This document shows, piece by piece, positions 53,722 to 63,064 of a DNA stretch of 64,000 nucleotides (positions within the stretch are counted from its first letter, which is position 1; the number at the start of each line of letters is the position of its first letter). The stretch spans positions 1-64,000 of the forward strand of contig JAJDCR010000114.1 of the NCBI GenBank assembly GCA_029260735.1, in the 5' to 3' direction. The notes under the pieces are model-generated. The model saw nothing but the letters and a program-made list of their open reading frames with translations. It did not search any database and was not told the DNA's origin. This DNA is from Planctomycetota bacterium (GTDB lineage: Bacteria > Planctomycetota > Uabimicrobiia > Uabimicrobiales > Uabimicrobiaceae). Made by a program: the position numbers and the translations under genes.

Positions 53722-54792
53722 TTAAATAAGTAGAGACCTAACTTCTTTCATTTCCCTATTAACAATGTTTTTGTACTTACCTTGGACAATTAACTGCTTA
53801 AATATTATTTTTTCTAACTTGGATCCTCGTCTATCTATGTTAAAAGATTGTTTTAGTATTCTTTGCAAAAGACTTCTTATATAATAGAGTTTAATTACAA
53901 TTAGGGTCTCATTCTCTAGACAAAAGTCTGTTCCAAAATAGCCTTCTAAAAAATGTTTTTGAAGCTTAAGAAAAAAGGAACGACGAAAAAACACATTCGA
54001 AGGATATGGGTTTAACGTTTCCAAAGTAATTAAAAAATAACATATGTCGTGATAGATCACTTCAGAATGTTTACGCTGCAAATCAAACACATACAATTTA
54101 TCTGCACTAACATTGATATTTTGTAACCCAAAATCTCCATGAATTAAAGCAACAGGAAGCAAAATGTCTGCTAATAAAGGCTCAACCTCTCTTAAGAAAG
54201 GGGTTAAGTCCTCGAGGACTTCATCCATACCAAAATTTTTCAATCGGCCAATAAAGCCATCAATGGTGGAGAAAATATCGCTTTTTGAAAAGACCAAGTC
54301 TTCAACTTTAGTTTCGCTGTGGAAAACTGATAGCCATTTTCCAGCATTAAACACATAGCTCTTAAGCTGACTCCGAATTTCTTCTGAAGACCAAAGTTTA
54401 TTTTTTCTGACGGCCCAATCGGAAAATTTTTCCCCTTGAACATACTCCACGACCAATAAATTCATATCAGAAAAAAAATCTAGAGGGCGAGGAATTCCTA
54501 TATCCACAAACTCAGAAGTAAAAACAGGATATAACCGTTTCATATTTGTATACTCTGTTAATCCTTCATTATTATCATCAAATACGGGAGAAAACTTTGT
54601 CACAACTTTGTGAGAATGATCTGACTCTCCCAGTATTTCAAAAAGAAAAATAGGATAGGAAGATTTTACTTTAAACGGAATATTTTTAACCTGTATCTTC
54701 TCTCCTTGAAGCTCGTCAAAATACAAAACAGCCTTTTCAAATAAACGCTCACTAATCTTTTGTATAGTATCTTTAGGTAAATTCTCACTCAT
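53722..54792 (-). CDS. aminoglycoside-phosphotransferase-fold kinase
   Basis: The 356-residue protein has the APH fold. The Brenner motif IHGDFGLQN is at 217-225 (HGD 218-220 and Asn225), and the DFG-equivalent Asp237 is in YVFDLQ. The family includes antibiotic, choline, sugar and lipid kinases. In an EPS locus a sugar or lipid-linked kinase role is more likely than resistance. Its substrate is not known. It starts 63 bases after the second kinase ends. Confidence 0.85.
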   Translation of the reverse strand: MSENLPKDTIQKISERLFEKAVLYFDELQGEKIQVKNIPFKVKSSYPIFLFEILGESDHSHKVVTKFSPVFDDNNEGLTEYTNMKRLYPVFTSEFVDIGIPRPLDFFSDMNLLVVEYVQGEKFSDWAVRKNKLWSSEEIRSQLKSYVFNAGKWLSVFHSETKVEDLVFSKSDIFSTIDGFIGRLKNFGMDEVLEDLTPFLREVEPLLADILLPVALIHGDFGLQNINVSADKLYVFDLQRKHSEVIYHDICYFLITLETLNPYPSNVFFRRSFFLKLQKHFLEGYFGTDFCLENETLIVIKLYYIRSLLQRILKQSFNIDRRGSKLEKIIFKQLIVQGKYKNIVNREMKEVRSLLI

Positions 54793-54855
54793 AAGATATG
54801 GTAATCTTTCTTTTTTAGGTCAAAACTAGCACCATTCTGAGCAAAATAGCTAGCC

Positions 54856-55857
54856 CTAACATTTACAAAGTTGAGCAATAAGCTCTCGATAATATTTTTT
54901 TATCAAAGGGAAAAAAACCGTATTTCTAAATTTCTTACGAAAAGGGTCTTTGAAAATAGTAGAGTAAAATGCTGTTATTTCAAGGGCAAATGCCATTCTA
55001 AACACATCAAAAGCTTCTTCATTAAAAAGTTCATATTCTTTAAACTGTGCCATAAATTTTTCTTGTAAAAAGGAAACTTTTTTATTTGAGTTTGTGGGAA
55101 AAGCCTTCAGCCAGTTAAGTCCTATCCAAATTCTAGCGATATCATAGTTTGCTGGACCCAGTTTATAACCTACAAAATCAAGAGCTCTTAGCTCACCTTC
55201 CCAGAAAAGAAAATTCCAAAGCTTAGCATCAACGTTAATCCCAACAGGATTATAAGATCGATTTTCTAATAGTTTTACTTTAGAAGAAAATACTTCTTCA
55301 AACATAGAAAGGCTACGATCAGTTAACATACCAGTGTTGGAACATTTATCTAAATCTTTATCAATGTTGCTACCTAAAACAGAAGAAAAATCATATTGCT
55401 GCTCTTTATCAATAGTATTCCGCTGTAAAACCTTAAACCACAAGGCCAATTTATCTACAGCATCAACATTAAAACCATTCTTTTTTCCAAAAAAGTCAAC
55501 GAGAAGAGTTCCTTTTTTTATTAACCTGTACAAATTAACTCCACGGAACTCTTTAGTAATAAAACCATTTATATCAGGGATGTACAATAGAGGCTTGACT
55601 ACCCCTAAGTTTTTTTCTTCCGAAAAAAGGTTCTCTAAATTTACAAGAACATCGTACTCACCAACAGCTTCACCACTTCGATAACATTTTAAGTAATACG
55701 TCTCCAGTTCATTTTTTTCTTGAACAGTAAAACGATACACGCTTGTACGAGGACGATCATGATACAACTCTCCTTTAGTCAAAATAGAATGCGATGAAAA
55801 AATTGTACCTTCAAAATCTACAATTTTAGGCCAAAGTTTCTCTTGGAAAACATCCAT
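54856..55857 (-). CDS. second kinase-fold protein, divergent catalytic motif
   Basis: The 333-residue protein is related in fold to the preceding kinase. The expected HxDxxxxN reads N208-V209-D210 to N215 (GINVDAKLWNF), so His is Asn. Asp227 in RALDFVG would take the place of the DFG Asp. An N-terminal Lys (in YYLKCYR) may be the ATP lysine. The missing His leaves activity open; some kinases lack it. It is a paralogue or partner of the neighbour. Confidence 0.65.
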   Translation of the reverse strand: MDVFQEKLWPKIVDFEGTIFSSHSILTKGELYHDRPRTSVYRFTVQEKNELETYYLKCYRSGEAVGEYDVLVNLENLFSEEKNLGVVKPLLYIPDINGFITKEFRGVNLYRLIKKGTLLVDFFGKKNGFNVDAVDKLALWFKVLQRNTIDKEQQYDFSSVLGSNIDKDLDKCSNTGMLTDRSLSMFEEVFSSKVKLLENRSYNPVGINVDAKLWNFLFWEGELRALDFVGYKLGPANYDIARIWIGLNWLKAFPTNSNKKVSFLQEKFMAQFKEYELFNEEAFDVFRMAFALEITAFYSTIFKDPFRKKFRNTVFFPLIKKYYRELIAQLCKC

Positions 55858-56139
55858 CCAGTATGCCCCTTAATTTACCAGTAAACAAATGACAAAACAA
55901 AAGTATTTGACAAATGTTAATTAATCCGTTATGTCTATCCATAGCAAAAGCAGCAAATAACTTTTATCCCTAAGATCTTTTGTAAAAGATTACTCCTGCC
56001 ATTTTCTTTCAATTTTTCCAACATTCTATATTATTAATATAACTTAGCTATTTTCAAAACAAAGTCAAGGGCAATATAAAAAACTCTTCTTCACATCTTT
56101 TCAAAGAAAAGAAAAAGTTTATTCACTCTAGGTTCTACT

Positions 56140-57303
56140 ATGATTAAAAATGAAAATATAATCCTTTTTTCTTCTGATGACTGGAATAGTGGTCTAAAAA
56201 CAAGTAAATACCACGTTGCAATTGGCCTTGCCAAAAATAACAAAGTGCTTTTTGTTAACTCCGTTGGGCTAAGATCTCCCACAATATCAAGTAACGACTT
56301 CATGAGGATTTGGCAAAAGCTAAAAAGTTTCTTCCGAGGATACACAAAAATCAATGAAAATTTGTATGTATACACTCCTATTATCATTCCCTTTCAGAAG
56401 TATTCTTTCGTTCGCATATTAAATCACATTTTTTTCCTTACTTGTATTAGAGTTTGTCAGTTATTTTTAAAAATAAAAAAACCCATTATTCTTGTATTTG
56501 CTCAAAATGTAACCCATCTTATTGGTAAACTAGGGGAAAAACAAGTAATATACTATTGCATTGACGAACTTGCTAGCTACCGCGGGGTAGATAAAGAAAA
56601 ACTCATCAATTTAGAAAAAAAGCTACTCCAGAAATCTGATGCTGTTATAACCTGCTCCCAAGAATTACAAGAGAAAAAGAAACTTTATGAGTCAAAAACC
56701 TATTATGTTCCCCATGGTGTGGACTGGCAATTGTTTCAAAAGACCATAAGCCAAACACTAACTATACCAGACGATATCGCTAAGCTAAAAAAACCAATTA
56801 TCGGTTACTATGGTTTTATCTCAGAAGACTGGATAGACTTTGAGCTGCTCAAACTTATAGCAAAAACTTACCCTGATTATTCGGTTGTTTTAATTGGAAG
56901 ATCAAAAATAGACCTGAGTAAAATCTTTACGGAGCCAAATATACACTTCCTCGGAGTTCGTCCATTTGAGTCTCTTCCCAGCTACAATAGCGCTTTTGAT
57001 GTATCCATCATTCCCTTTTGTATCAATGATCTAACAAAAAGCTCTAACCCTCTTAAACTATTTGAGTACCTTTCCAGCGGTCTCCCCGTTGTTACAGTCG
57101 ATATACCAGAGGTTCATAAGTATCAAAAATTAATATACATCGCCGAAAATCGAGAGGATTTTGTGAAGAAAATAAAGATAGCTTTAGAAGAAAACAGCTT
57201 AGAGTTACAAGAAAAGCGTTCTAACGAAATGAAAAAAGAGGACTGGGATAATCGACTAGAAATTATTTCACAAATTATTACTAAACATGGAAGAAAAGGC
57301 TAA
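56140..57303 (+). CDS. GT-B glycosyltransferase
   Basis: This 387-residue glycosyltransferase is probably GT4-like. Its N-terminal half starts IILFSSDDWNSGLKTSKYHVAIGLA. The C-terminal nucleotide-sugar domain has YVPHGVDWQLF, IGYYGFI, SSNPLKLFEYLSSGLPVVTVDIPEV with the Glu of the EX7E-like site. A hydrophobic segment near 90-110 may hold it at the membrane. It is followed six bases later by the oxidoreductase fusion, forming a two-gene plus-strand unit inside a mostly minus-strand region. Confidence 0.85.
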   Translation: MIKNENIILFSSDDWNSGLKTSKYHVAIGLAKNNKVLFVNSVGLRSPTISSNDFMRIWQKLKSFFRGYTKINENLYVYTPIIIPFQKYSFVRILNHIFFLTCIRVCQLFLKIKKPIILVFAQNVTHLIGKLGEKQVIYYCIDELASYRGVDKEKLINLEKKLLQKSDAVITCSQELQEKKKLYESKTYYVPHGVDWQLFQKTISQTLTIPDDIAKLKKPIIGYYGFISEDWIDFELLKLIAKTYPDYSVVLIGRSKIDLSKIFTEPNIHFLGVRPFESLPSYNSAFDVSIIPFCINDLTKSSNPLKLFEYLSSGLPVVTVDIPEVHKYQKLIYIAENREDFVKKIKIALEENSLELQEKRSNEMKKEDWDNRLEIISQIITKHGRKG

Positions 57304-57308
57304 AGTAA

Positions 57309-59354
57309 ATGGATATTAAAGTAGCAATTGTTGGGTGTGGTAATATAGCCAATGTACACTTTCGTTTTATTTCTAAGTACATTGAGCGAAACAATATCGC
57401 TATTTGTGACAAAGATGAACTAAGACTAAGTGATTTTTCTAAACAGGTAAAAGTGGACAATTGTTACACCGAACTAGCTGAACTTTTAGAAAAGTTTCAA
57501 CCCCAAGTTGTCCACATAACAACTCCCCCAGCAACTCATAAAAATATCAGCCTTCTTTGTCTTCAAAAAGGTTCCCACATAGTTCTCGAAAAACCGATGT
57601 GTCTATCTACTGAAGAAGCTAAAGAAATTATTCAAGAAGCTCAAAAACACAACCTATTTGTCTGTGTTGATCATATGCGAGTTTTTGACCCCATGATAAT
57701 AGAAACCAAAAAAATTCTTGACTCTGGCAAGCTAGGTAACTTAATCAACGTATCTGCTGGCTATAGCTACGATTTTTTTGAGCGCGTTCAAAGTGATCCA
57801 GCGGCAAAATGGATTGAAAAACTGCCTGGGGGAGTTTTTTTTGATCTTCTACCTCATCATCTAAGTGTCCTTGATGCCTTATTACCAAATCTAAAAGTAG
57901 AAGAGTCTATGATCACAAGAAACTCTAGAGGAACGATCACGGACCTAACATGTTTATTTTCCTCTTCTCAAGCAACCGCTAATATTCATATGTCTCTGGG
58001 CATATTTCCTCTAAAAAACTATATCGAATTCGAATGTAGCCAAGGAACTATAAGGGTAGACTTAAGAAACTTTCTTATTACCATTCGAAAAAACTATGGC
58101 CTACCAAATGCTATCGAAAGAATTGTCGAGAACTTAAGTTTAGGCAGTCAAATGCTCTTGGGCACGTTCAAAACTGTGGTAAAATTTTTCCTGGGCAAAC
58201 TAGACTCTTATGCCGGTATGGACTATATCATCAAAAATTTCTATAAGTCCATCTCTGAAAAAACTGATTCTCCTGTATCTCACGAAAAAGCCGAGAAATT
58301 AATGGCATTAATGGAGGAAATCTTCTCAAAAGATCTCGCCCCTTCATCCTCTCTTGCTCAAAAAGAACTAGATCCTGCAGATATTCTTGTTACTGGGGGA
58401 ACAGGTTTTATTGGTCGTCGCTTAATAAACAGATTACTCGAAGAAGGACATAAGGTTCGTCTTTTCACGCATCAGAGCGGTGAGCACTTAAATTCACTGT
58501 ATAACTCTCCTATTCAAATTGTCACCGGAGATATATACAATTATAGCGACGTTGAAAGGGCTTGCTCTGGAGTAAAGACGATTTTTCATCTAGCCGCAGC
58601 AATGAAAGGGAGTTGGGGATATCATCTTGATACAACCATTACAGGAACAAAAAACATACTCCAGGCTGTCCACAAGCTATCAACCGAGCATCTTATATAT
58701 GTAAGTACTCTAAATGTTTACAATGCCAAGAACTACCCTCAGGGCAAAACTATCAATGAAGATTTTCCCTATGAAGACCATCCCGAAAAAAGAGGAGCTT
58801 ATTCGCAAGCAAAACTAGAAGCAGAAAAAGAGGTACTCCGTTATAAGAAGGAACACGATATCCCTGTTTCTATTTTTCGTCCAGGCTTAGTCTATGGGCC
58901 AGGAGGTAATAATCTTCCCAAAGATGTGACAATCAGAGTAAGTAAGATTCTTGCCATGACCATGGGCTGGGGAGTGAGGAAACTTCCTTTGGTTTACGTT
59001 GATAATGTTATCGATGCTTTAATATTAGCCAAAGAAAATCGAGAAAAGTCTCTAGATATTTTTAATATCCTAGATGATGAGTATCCTAGCCAAAGAAAAT
59101 ATATAAAGAAATACAAAAAAATTACTCAAGATCGTTTTTTTGTGATTTACGTTCCCTTACTATTTGTCTATCTTGGATTTTGGGCTCTTGAGATTATGGT
59201 ATCTCTACTCTTGAAAAAAACTATTATTCTCCGCTATAAATTAAAGAGCATAAGTTATAGCCCTAAACACAGCACAGAAAAGCTTCAAAAATCATTAGGA
59301 TGGAAACAAAATGTTTCTTTCGAGGAAGGCATGAAAAGAACATTCGAAAAGTAA
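57309..59354 (+). CDS. fusion of a Gfo/Idh/MocA oxidoreductase and an NAD-dependent epimerase/reductase
   Basis: The 681-residue protein has two enzyme domains. Residues 1-~340 are a Gfo/Idh/MocA dehydrogenase (AIVGCGNIANVHF at 6-18, EKPMC with the active Lys, and HHLSVLDAL with the conserved His). Residues 365-681 are an extended SDR (VTGGTGFIG 371-379, YSQAK 498-502 with Tyr and Lys, and a hydrophobic stretch at about 615-635 near the end). Each has its own NAD(P)-binding loop. It probably modifies a nucleotide sugar or lipid-linked sugar for the EPS; the substrate is unknown. Confidence 0.9.
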   Translation: MDIKVAIVGCGNIANVHFRFISKYIERNNIAICDKDELRLSDFSKQVKVDNCYTELAELLEKFQPQVVHITTPPATHKNISLLCLQKGSHIVLEKPMCLSTEEAKEIIQEAQKHNLFVCVDHMRVFDPMIIETKKILDSGKLGNLINVSAGYSYDFFERVQSDPAAKWIEKLPGGVFFDLLPHHLSVLDALLPNLKVEESMITRNSRGTITDLTCLFSSSQATANIHMSLGIFPLKNYIEFECSQGTIRVDLRNFLITIRKNYGLPNAIERIVENLSLGSQMLLGTFKTVVKFFLGKLDSYAGMDYIIKNFYKSISEKTDSPVSHEKAEKLMALMEEIFSKDLAPSSSLAQKELDPADILVTGGTGFIGRRLINRLLEEGHKVRLFTHQSGEHLNSLYNSPIQIVTGDIYNYSDVERACSGVKTIFHLAAAMKGSWGYHLDTTITGTKNILQAVHKLSTEHLIYVSTLNVYNAKNYPQGKTINEDFPYEDHPEKRGAYSQAKLEAEKEVLRYKKEHDIPVSIFRPGLVYGPGGNNLPKDVTIRVSKILAMTMGWGVRKLPLVYVDNVIDALILAKENREKSLDIFNILDDEYPSQRKYIKKYKKITQDRFFVIYVPLLFVYLGFWALEIMVSLLLKKTIILRYKLKSISYSPKHSTEKLQKSLGWKQNVSFEEGMKRTFEK

Positions 59355-59393
59355 AGGACTTACTTAAAATAGAGCATATATTAGTTCTAAATG

Positions 59394-60500
59394 CTACGAG
59401 AGAGAATAGAGTTTTAAATACTCTGAAGTCATCCTTTCGACTTTGGCAAATTTCTCTGCCCATTCTCTCCCGTTAGCCCCCATTCTCTCACGTTTTTCTT
59501 GATCGCTAAATATTTTAATAACAGCATCTGCAAAGAGCAGAGGCTTTTTAGGTGAAACAACTAAACCATTTTCCTGATGGCGGACAATTTCTTCATTGCC
59601 TCCCACATTGGTAGCTACAATAGGTAATCCAGCAGCGCAAGCTTCTAACAAGGCTATGGAGTAGCCTTCAGAGACAGAAGACATAACAAAAAGATCAAAA
59701 GCCCAGAGAATTTCTTTAATGTCATTGCGATAACCAAGAAGTTTTACAGAATCAGTGACTTTGTGATCTTGACAAAACATCTCTATATCTGAGCCAAGAG
59801 GCCCTTCCCCTAAGAAAACCAAAACACTTTCAGGAACTTTCTTTTTAACGATCAAAAAAGCTTCTAAAAGGGTAAAAGGGTCTTTGACCTCACTAAATCG
59901 TCCCACTGAGACCATTGCCAACATATCTTCACTAATCCCTAACTCAAAACGCAATCTTTGGCGATCTTGCGATTGATAAGTCACTTCTCCCACTCTAATC
60001 CCATTACAAACAACTTTTGACTTTTTTCTAGGGATAATAAATCTTTGCACAAATTGGCGCCGTGCCGCTTCACAAACGGCCACAGCATGGCTAGTTTTAC
60101 TCATTGTCATTCGATAGAGAATTTCCTGTTTAACCAAAGAAGAAAATTTTCCTATTCCCATTCCATGACGAGTGTTAAGAATACTTTTAAGTTCTAAACC
60201 GCGAGCAGCCATCACACTGTAATAGTGAGCCATGGCATTATGAGTATGTAAAACATTACATTGCTGGTCTTTCAGCTTTTCTCGGATTTTTTTGATAGCT
60301 TCTTTGTCTAGTCCAGAACGTTTTTGGCAAGAGTAAACAGAGACCCCTTCATTTTCTAAAATTTCTGCCAAGGGCCCTTTATGAAAAATACAAATTATTT
60401 GACAATTATGTCCCAAAGAAACCTGCTCTAGAAGAAGATCTATTGTCACTTTCTCAAGACCACCACGCTCTAGGCTTTCTACTACGTGAGTTATATTCAT
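59394..60500 (-). CDS. glycosyltransferase family 4 (EpsD/EpsF-like)
   Basis: The 368-residue GT-B enzyme has ITHVVESLERGGLEKVTIDLL, an N-terminal acceptor domain with HTHNAMAHYYSV, and the C-terminal nucleotide-sugar domain with VSVGRFSEVKDPFTLLEAF and SSVSEGYSIALLEACAAGLPIVATNVGGNEE (EX7E). It overlaps the next upstream gene by four bases (ATGA), so the two are co-translated. The linkage and sugar are not predictable. Confidence 0.93.
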   Translation of the reverse strand: MNITHVVESLERGGLEKVTIDLLLEQVSLGHNCQIICIFHKGPLAEILENEGVSVYSCQKRSGLDKEAIKKIREKLKDQQCNVLHTHNAMAHYYSVMAARGLELKSILNTRHGMGIGKFSSLVKQEILYRMTMSKTSHAVAVCEAARRQFVQRFIIPRKKSKVVCNGIRVGEVTYQSQDRQRLRFELGISEDMLAMVSVGRFSEVKDPFTLLEAFLIVKKKVPESVLVFLGEGPLGSDIEMFCQDHKVTDSVKLLGYRNDIKEILWAFDLFVMSSVSEGYSIALLEACAAGLPIVATNVGGNEEIVRHQENGLVVSPKKPLLFADAVIKIFSDQEKRERMGANGREWAEKFAKVERMTSEYLKLYSLS

Positions 60501-61867
60501 AATTTTAATTCCGAAACAGTCACTCTATGCTTACCTGTCTTAGTTAATGGTATATCATCAACAAGCTGAAACTCTATTTCAATTTCTTTCCCCATTACCT
60601 TTTCAATTTCGGTTTCTAAGAATTTCTGATCTTCTTCGCTATAATTTTCATTACAAACCATCTTAATAGTAATTTTGTCCATTGTTTTTTGTAAAACCTG
60701 AAATTTTTCAATATCTCTTACATCTTTTAAAAGATGAGGAAAAAATTCTCCTGGAACAAAACGTCCATCAGGAGTTAAAATCATATCTAAAGATCGTCCG
60801 ACAACATCTTTCAATAAAGGTAAATTTCGGCCACATGAACACTTTTCACTTGAGGCGATAGCTAGATCACCTATCTTATATCGAACAAATGGCATCCCAT
60901 AGTTATGTAAGTCAGTAACAACTAGCTCTCCCATTTCTCCTGTTGGAGTAGGAGAACCATCTGGTTGAACAATTTCTACAACAAAGTTTTCTATGTTTAC
61001 ATGAAGTCCCGTGTGTTTTGGACACTCTGAAGCCATCAGCATAAACTCACGACTTCCGTAGGTATTGTAAACATCACAGTGAAAAACTTTTTCTATTTTG
61101 TCTCTCTGAAAAGGATGAACTTTCTCTGCTGCAGTAATAATACTCTCTGGGCGAAATTTTAGTCCCCCATTCTTTTCTACAAAAAGAGCAAAATTATACA
61201 AAGGATTTGTGTAGCCAATAATAACTTTTGGTTTGTAAGCATTGATTTTATTTAAGCAAACAGCCATATTTTTTTCTGTAAAAGAAAAACAGTTGAAGTA
61301 AAACCTTCGTAAAAGAAACTGATGAATCCTCTCTTTTAGCTTTTGCTTCCAGCCTATATCTCCTAGGGCTATCCCCCAAATGTATGCCTGTTTGATCCCG
61401 TCTTCACAACCAGCCCAACCATAACCTCTTTGAGACACGGCCACGCGCCACTCGTAACTACCTTTATTGTAATCTAACTCCAGAGGAACCCCTGTAGATC
61501 CTCCCGTTGCCTTTGTCCACGTTTTCCCGCGATAGTTATTTGCGATCATCTTTTCTTTGTTTTTTCTAATATCGCTCTTTTCTGTAATGGGCAATTGGAA
61601 AAATTTACTTCGAGTTTCTTCAGGAGAGTCTTTTTCATCAAAAGAGATCTTTTTTTCTTGAAAAACACCTTGCCAGTAAGGTACCTCATTTTGAGCGTGA
61701 AGTAAAAGTTCTTTCAATGATTGCGACTGGTAATTAAAAAGATCCTCTTGTGACCACCATTGGCTTTTTTCAAGATCATTCCTGTAGTCTAAAATTTTTC
61801 TCTTTTTGATGATTTTTTCAAAAAAAGGATTAAAGAGATTCTTAAAGAAAAAATAGTACATAGCCAT
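60497..61867 (-). CDS. PaaK/CapK-like adenylate-forming protein
   Basis: The 456-residue protein is of the phenylacetate-CoA ligase/CapK family. It shows KATGGSTGVPLELDYN for the ATP loop, NTYGSREFMLMASEC, and GELVVTDLHNYGMPFVRYKIGDLA. A CxCGR pair follows (CSCGRNLP). In capsule and EPS loci these proteins are thought to activate or attach acyl or amino groups, but their reaction is not defined. It overlaps the glycosyltransferase at 59394-60500 by four bases, and another glycosyltransferase lies 21 bases upstream. Confidence 0.9.
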   Translation of the reverse strand: MAMYYFFFKNLFNPFFEKIIKKRKILDYRNDLEKSQWWSQEDLFNYQSQSLKELLLHAQNEVPYWQGVFQEKKISFDEKDSPEETRSKFFQLPITEKSDIRKNKEKMIANNYRGKTWTKATGGSTGVPLELDYNKGSYEWRVAVSQRGYGWAGCEDGIKQAYIWGIALGDIGWKQKLKERIHQFLLRRFYFNCFSFTEKNMAVCLNKINAYKPKVIIGYTNPLYNFALFVEKNGGLKFRPESIITAAEKVHPFQRDKIEKVFHCDVYNTYGSREFMLMASECPKHTGLHVNIENFVVEIVQPDGSPTPTGEMGELVVTDLHNYGMPFVRYKIGDLAIASSEKCSCGRNLPLLKDVVGRSLDMILTPDGRFVPGEFFPHLLKDVRDIEKFQVLQKTMDKITIKMVCNENYSEEDQKFLETEIEKVMGKEIEIEFQLVDDIPLTKTGKHRVTVSELKL

Positions 61868-61888
61868 CCTTCTAAAGATTTAGATTTC

Positions 61889-63055
61889 TTATGATTTAAG
61901 CTCCGTTTTCAATATTATTTTGTCTAATTGCTCAATATTCTTTTCCCAAGAAAAACTCTTCCCATGAGAAGCTATTTTTTCTCGATCCCAAGATTTATTT
62001 TCAGCTAATTCTAATGCCTTTTGTAAAGAATGGGCATCTCTTGGAGAAACCAGTATACCGGCATAAGAGGGGACGACTTCAGGAATTCCTCCTACTCTAG
62101 TTGCTACTATAGGGGTTCCACTAGCCATCGATTCCAAAAGGACGTTAGGCACTCCCTCGCTATAACTGGGTAAAACTACTAAATCAGCTGCACTAAACCA
62201 AAGGCCTAGTTTTTCATGAGCAACTCCACCTAAGCAACGAATACGTTGCGTCAATTCATTGTCTTTAGCAAATTCTTCTATTTTTTTTTGATATGGCCCA
62301 TTGCCGGCAAAATACAAAGAGGTGTGTTCATTTATCGTCTTTTTTTGAAAGGCCACTAAAAGTTCATTGATTCCTTTGGTTTCAATTAAGTTCCCAACAA
62401 AAAGGAAAATTTTACTCTCTTCTGGAAGATCTAAGATCTTGCAACATTCAGATTTATCTCTAACTTTGAACAAGCAAGGATCCACTCCATTGTAAATGAC
62501 GTGTATCTTATCTTCTCGAACTCCCATAGAAACTATTTTATCTTTGAGAGCCTGACTGACAGAAATAACCCCTTCAGATTTTTCCATCGCCCACTTCATC
62601 TGTTTAGCTCGTAGCTTATCTTGAGCAAAAACATTTATATCACTACCATGAACTTTAATAAGAAAAGGTATTTTTAAAAGTTTAGCTAAAAGAGCAGATG
62701 AAACTCCATCTGGATAAGCCCAACAAGCGATAAGACATGTCCCTTTTTCTCGGCGAAACCACCTCCAATGGATTAAAAGAGAGAAAAAAAGAAAAATTCC
62801 ATAGAAAATACGACAAACTCCGGGAGTATAGAAGTAACAAGCATAACGAAAAGAGGAAAATTCGTTGGTAGTAACGTTCATTAGAGGAAATATTCTCCCA
62901 TTCTTAAACCATTGCGGCCAGGCAACAGGAACAAGAACAGAAACATCTCTTTTTTGGGCGAGTCTTTTAAATTGTTGGCGATTAAATGCAGCTCGTAAAG
63001 GTTGCCACGGTAGAGGAAAAAGGTTGGTGATTACGATAAGTTTGTTAGGTTTCAT
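61889..63055 (-). CDS. glycosyltransferase family 4
   Basis: The 388-residue GT-B glycosyltransferase has VITNLFPLPWQPLRAAFNRQ at the start. Then come VHGSDINVF, VYNGVDPCLFK, FVGNLIETKGINELLVAF and SYSEGVPNVLLESMASGTPIVATRVGGIPE (EX7E). A hydrophobic part at about 82-98 is likely membrane-bound. It is close to the following PaaK/CapK gene and ten bases from the truncated gene upstream. Confidence 0.93.
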   Translation of the reverse strand: MKPNKLIVITNLFPLPWQPLRAAFNRQQFKRLAQKRDVSVLVPVAWPQWFKNGRIFPLMNVTTNEFSSFRYACYFYTPGVCRIFYGIFLFFSLLIHWRWFRREKGTCLIACWAYPDGVSSALLAKLLKIPFLIKVHGSDINVFAQDKLRAKQMKWAMEKSEGVISVSQALKDKIVSMGVREDKIHVIYNGVDPCLFKVRDKSECCKILDLPEESKIFLFVGNLIETKGINELLVAFQKKTINEHTSLYFAGNGPYQKKIEEFAKDNELTQRIRCLGGVAHEKLGLWFSAADLVVLPSYSEGVPNVLLESMASGTPIVATRVGGIPEVVPSYAGILVSPRDAHSLQKALELAENKSWDREKIASHGKSFSWEKNIEQLDKIILKTELKS

Positions 63056-63064
63056 AAACTAGTT

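Noticed and set aside
53722..54792. Antibiotic-resistance phosphotransferase
   Set aside because: It has only the general APH fold and lies inside an EPS locus; nothing supports a resistance subfamily.
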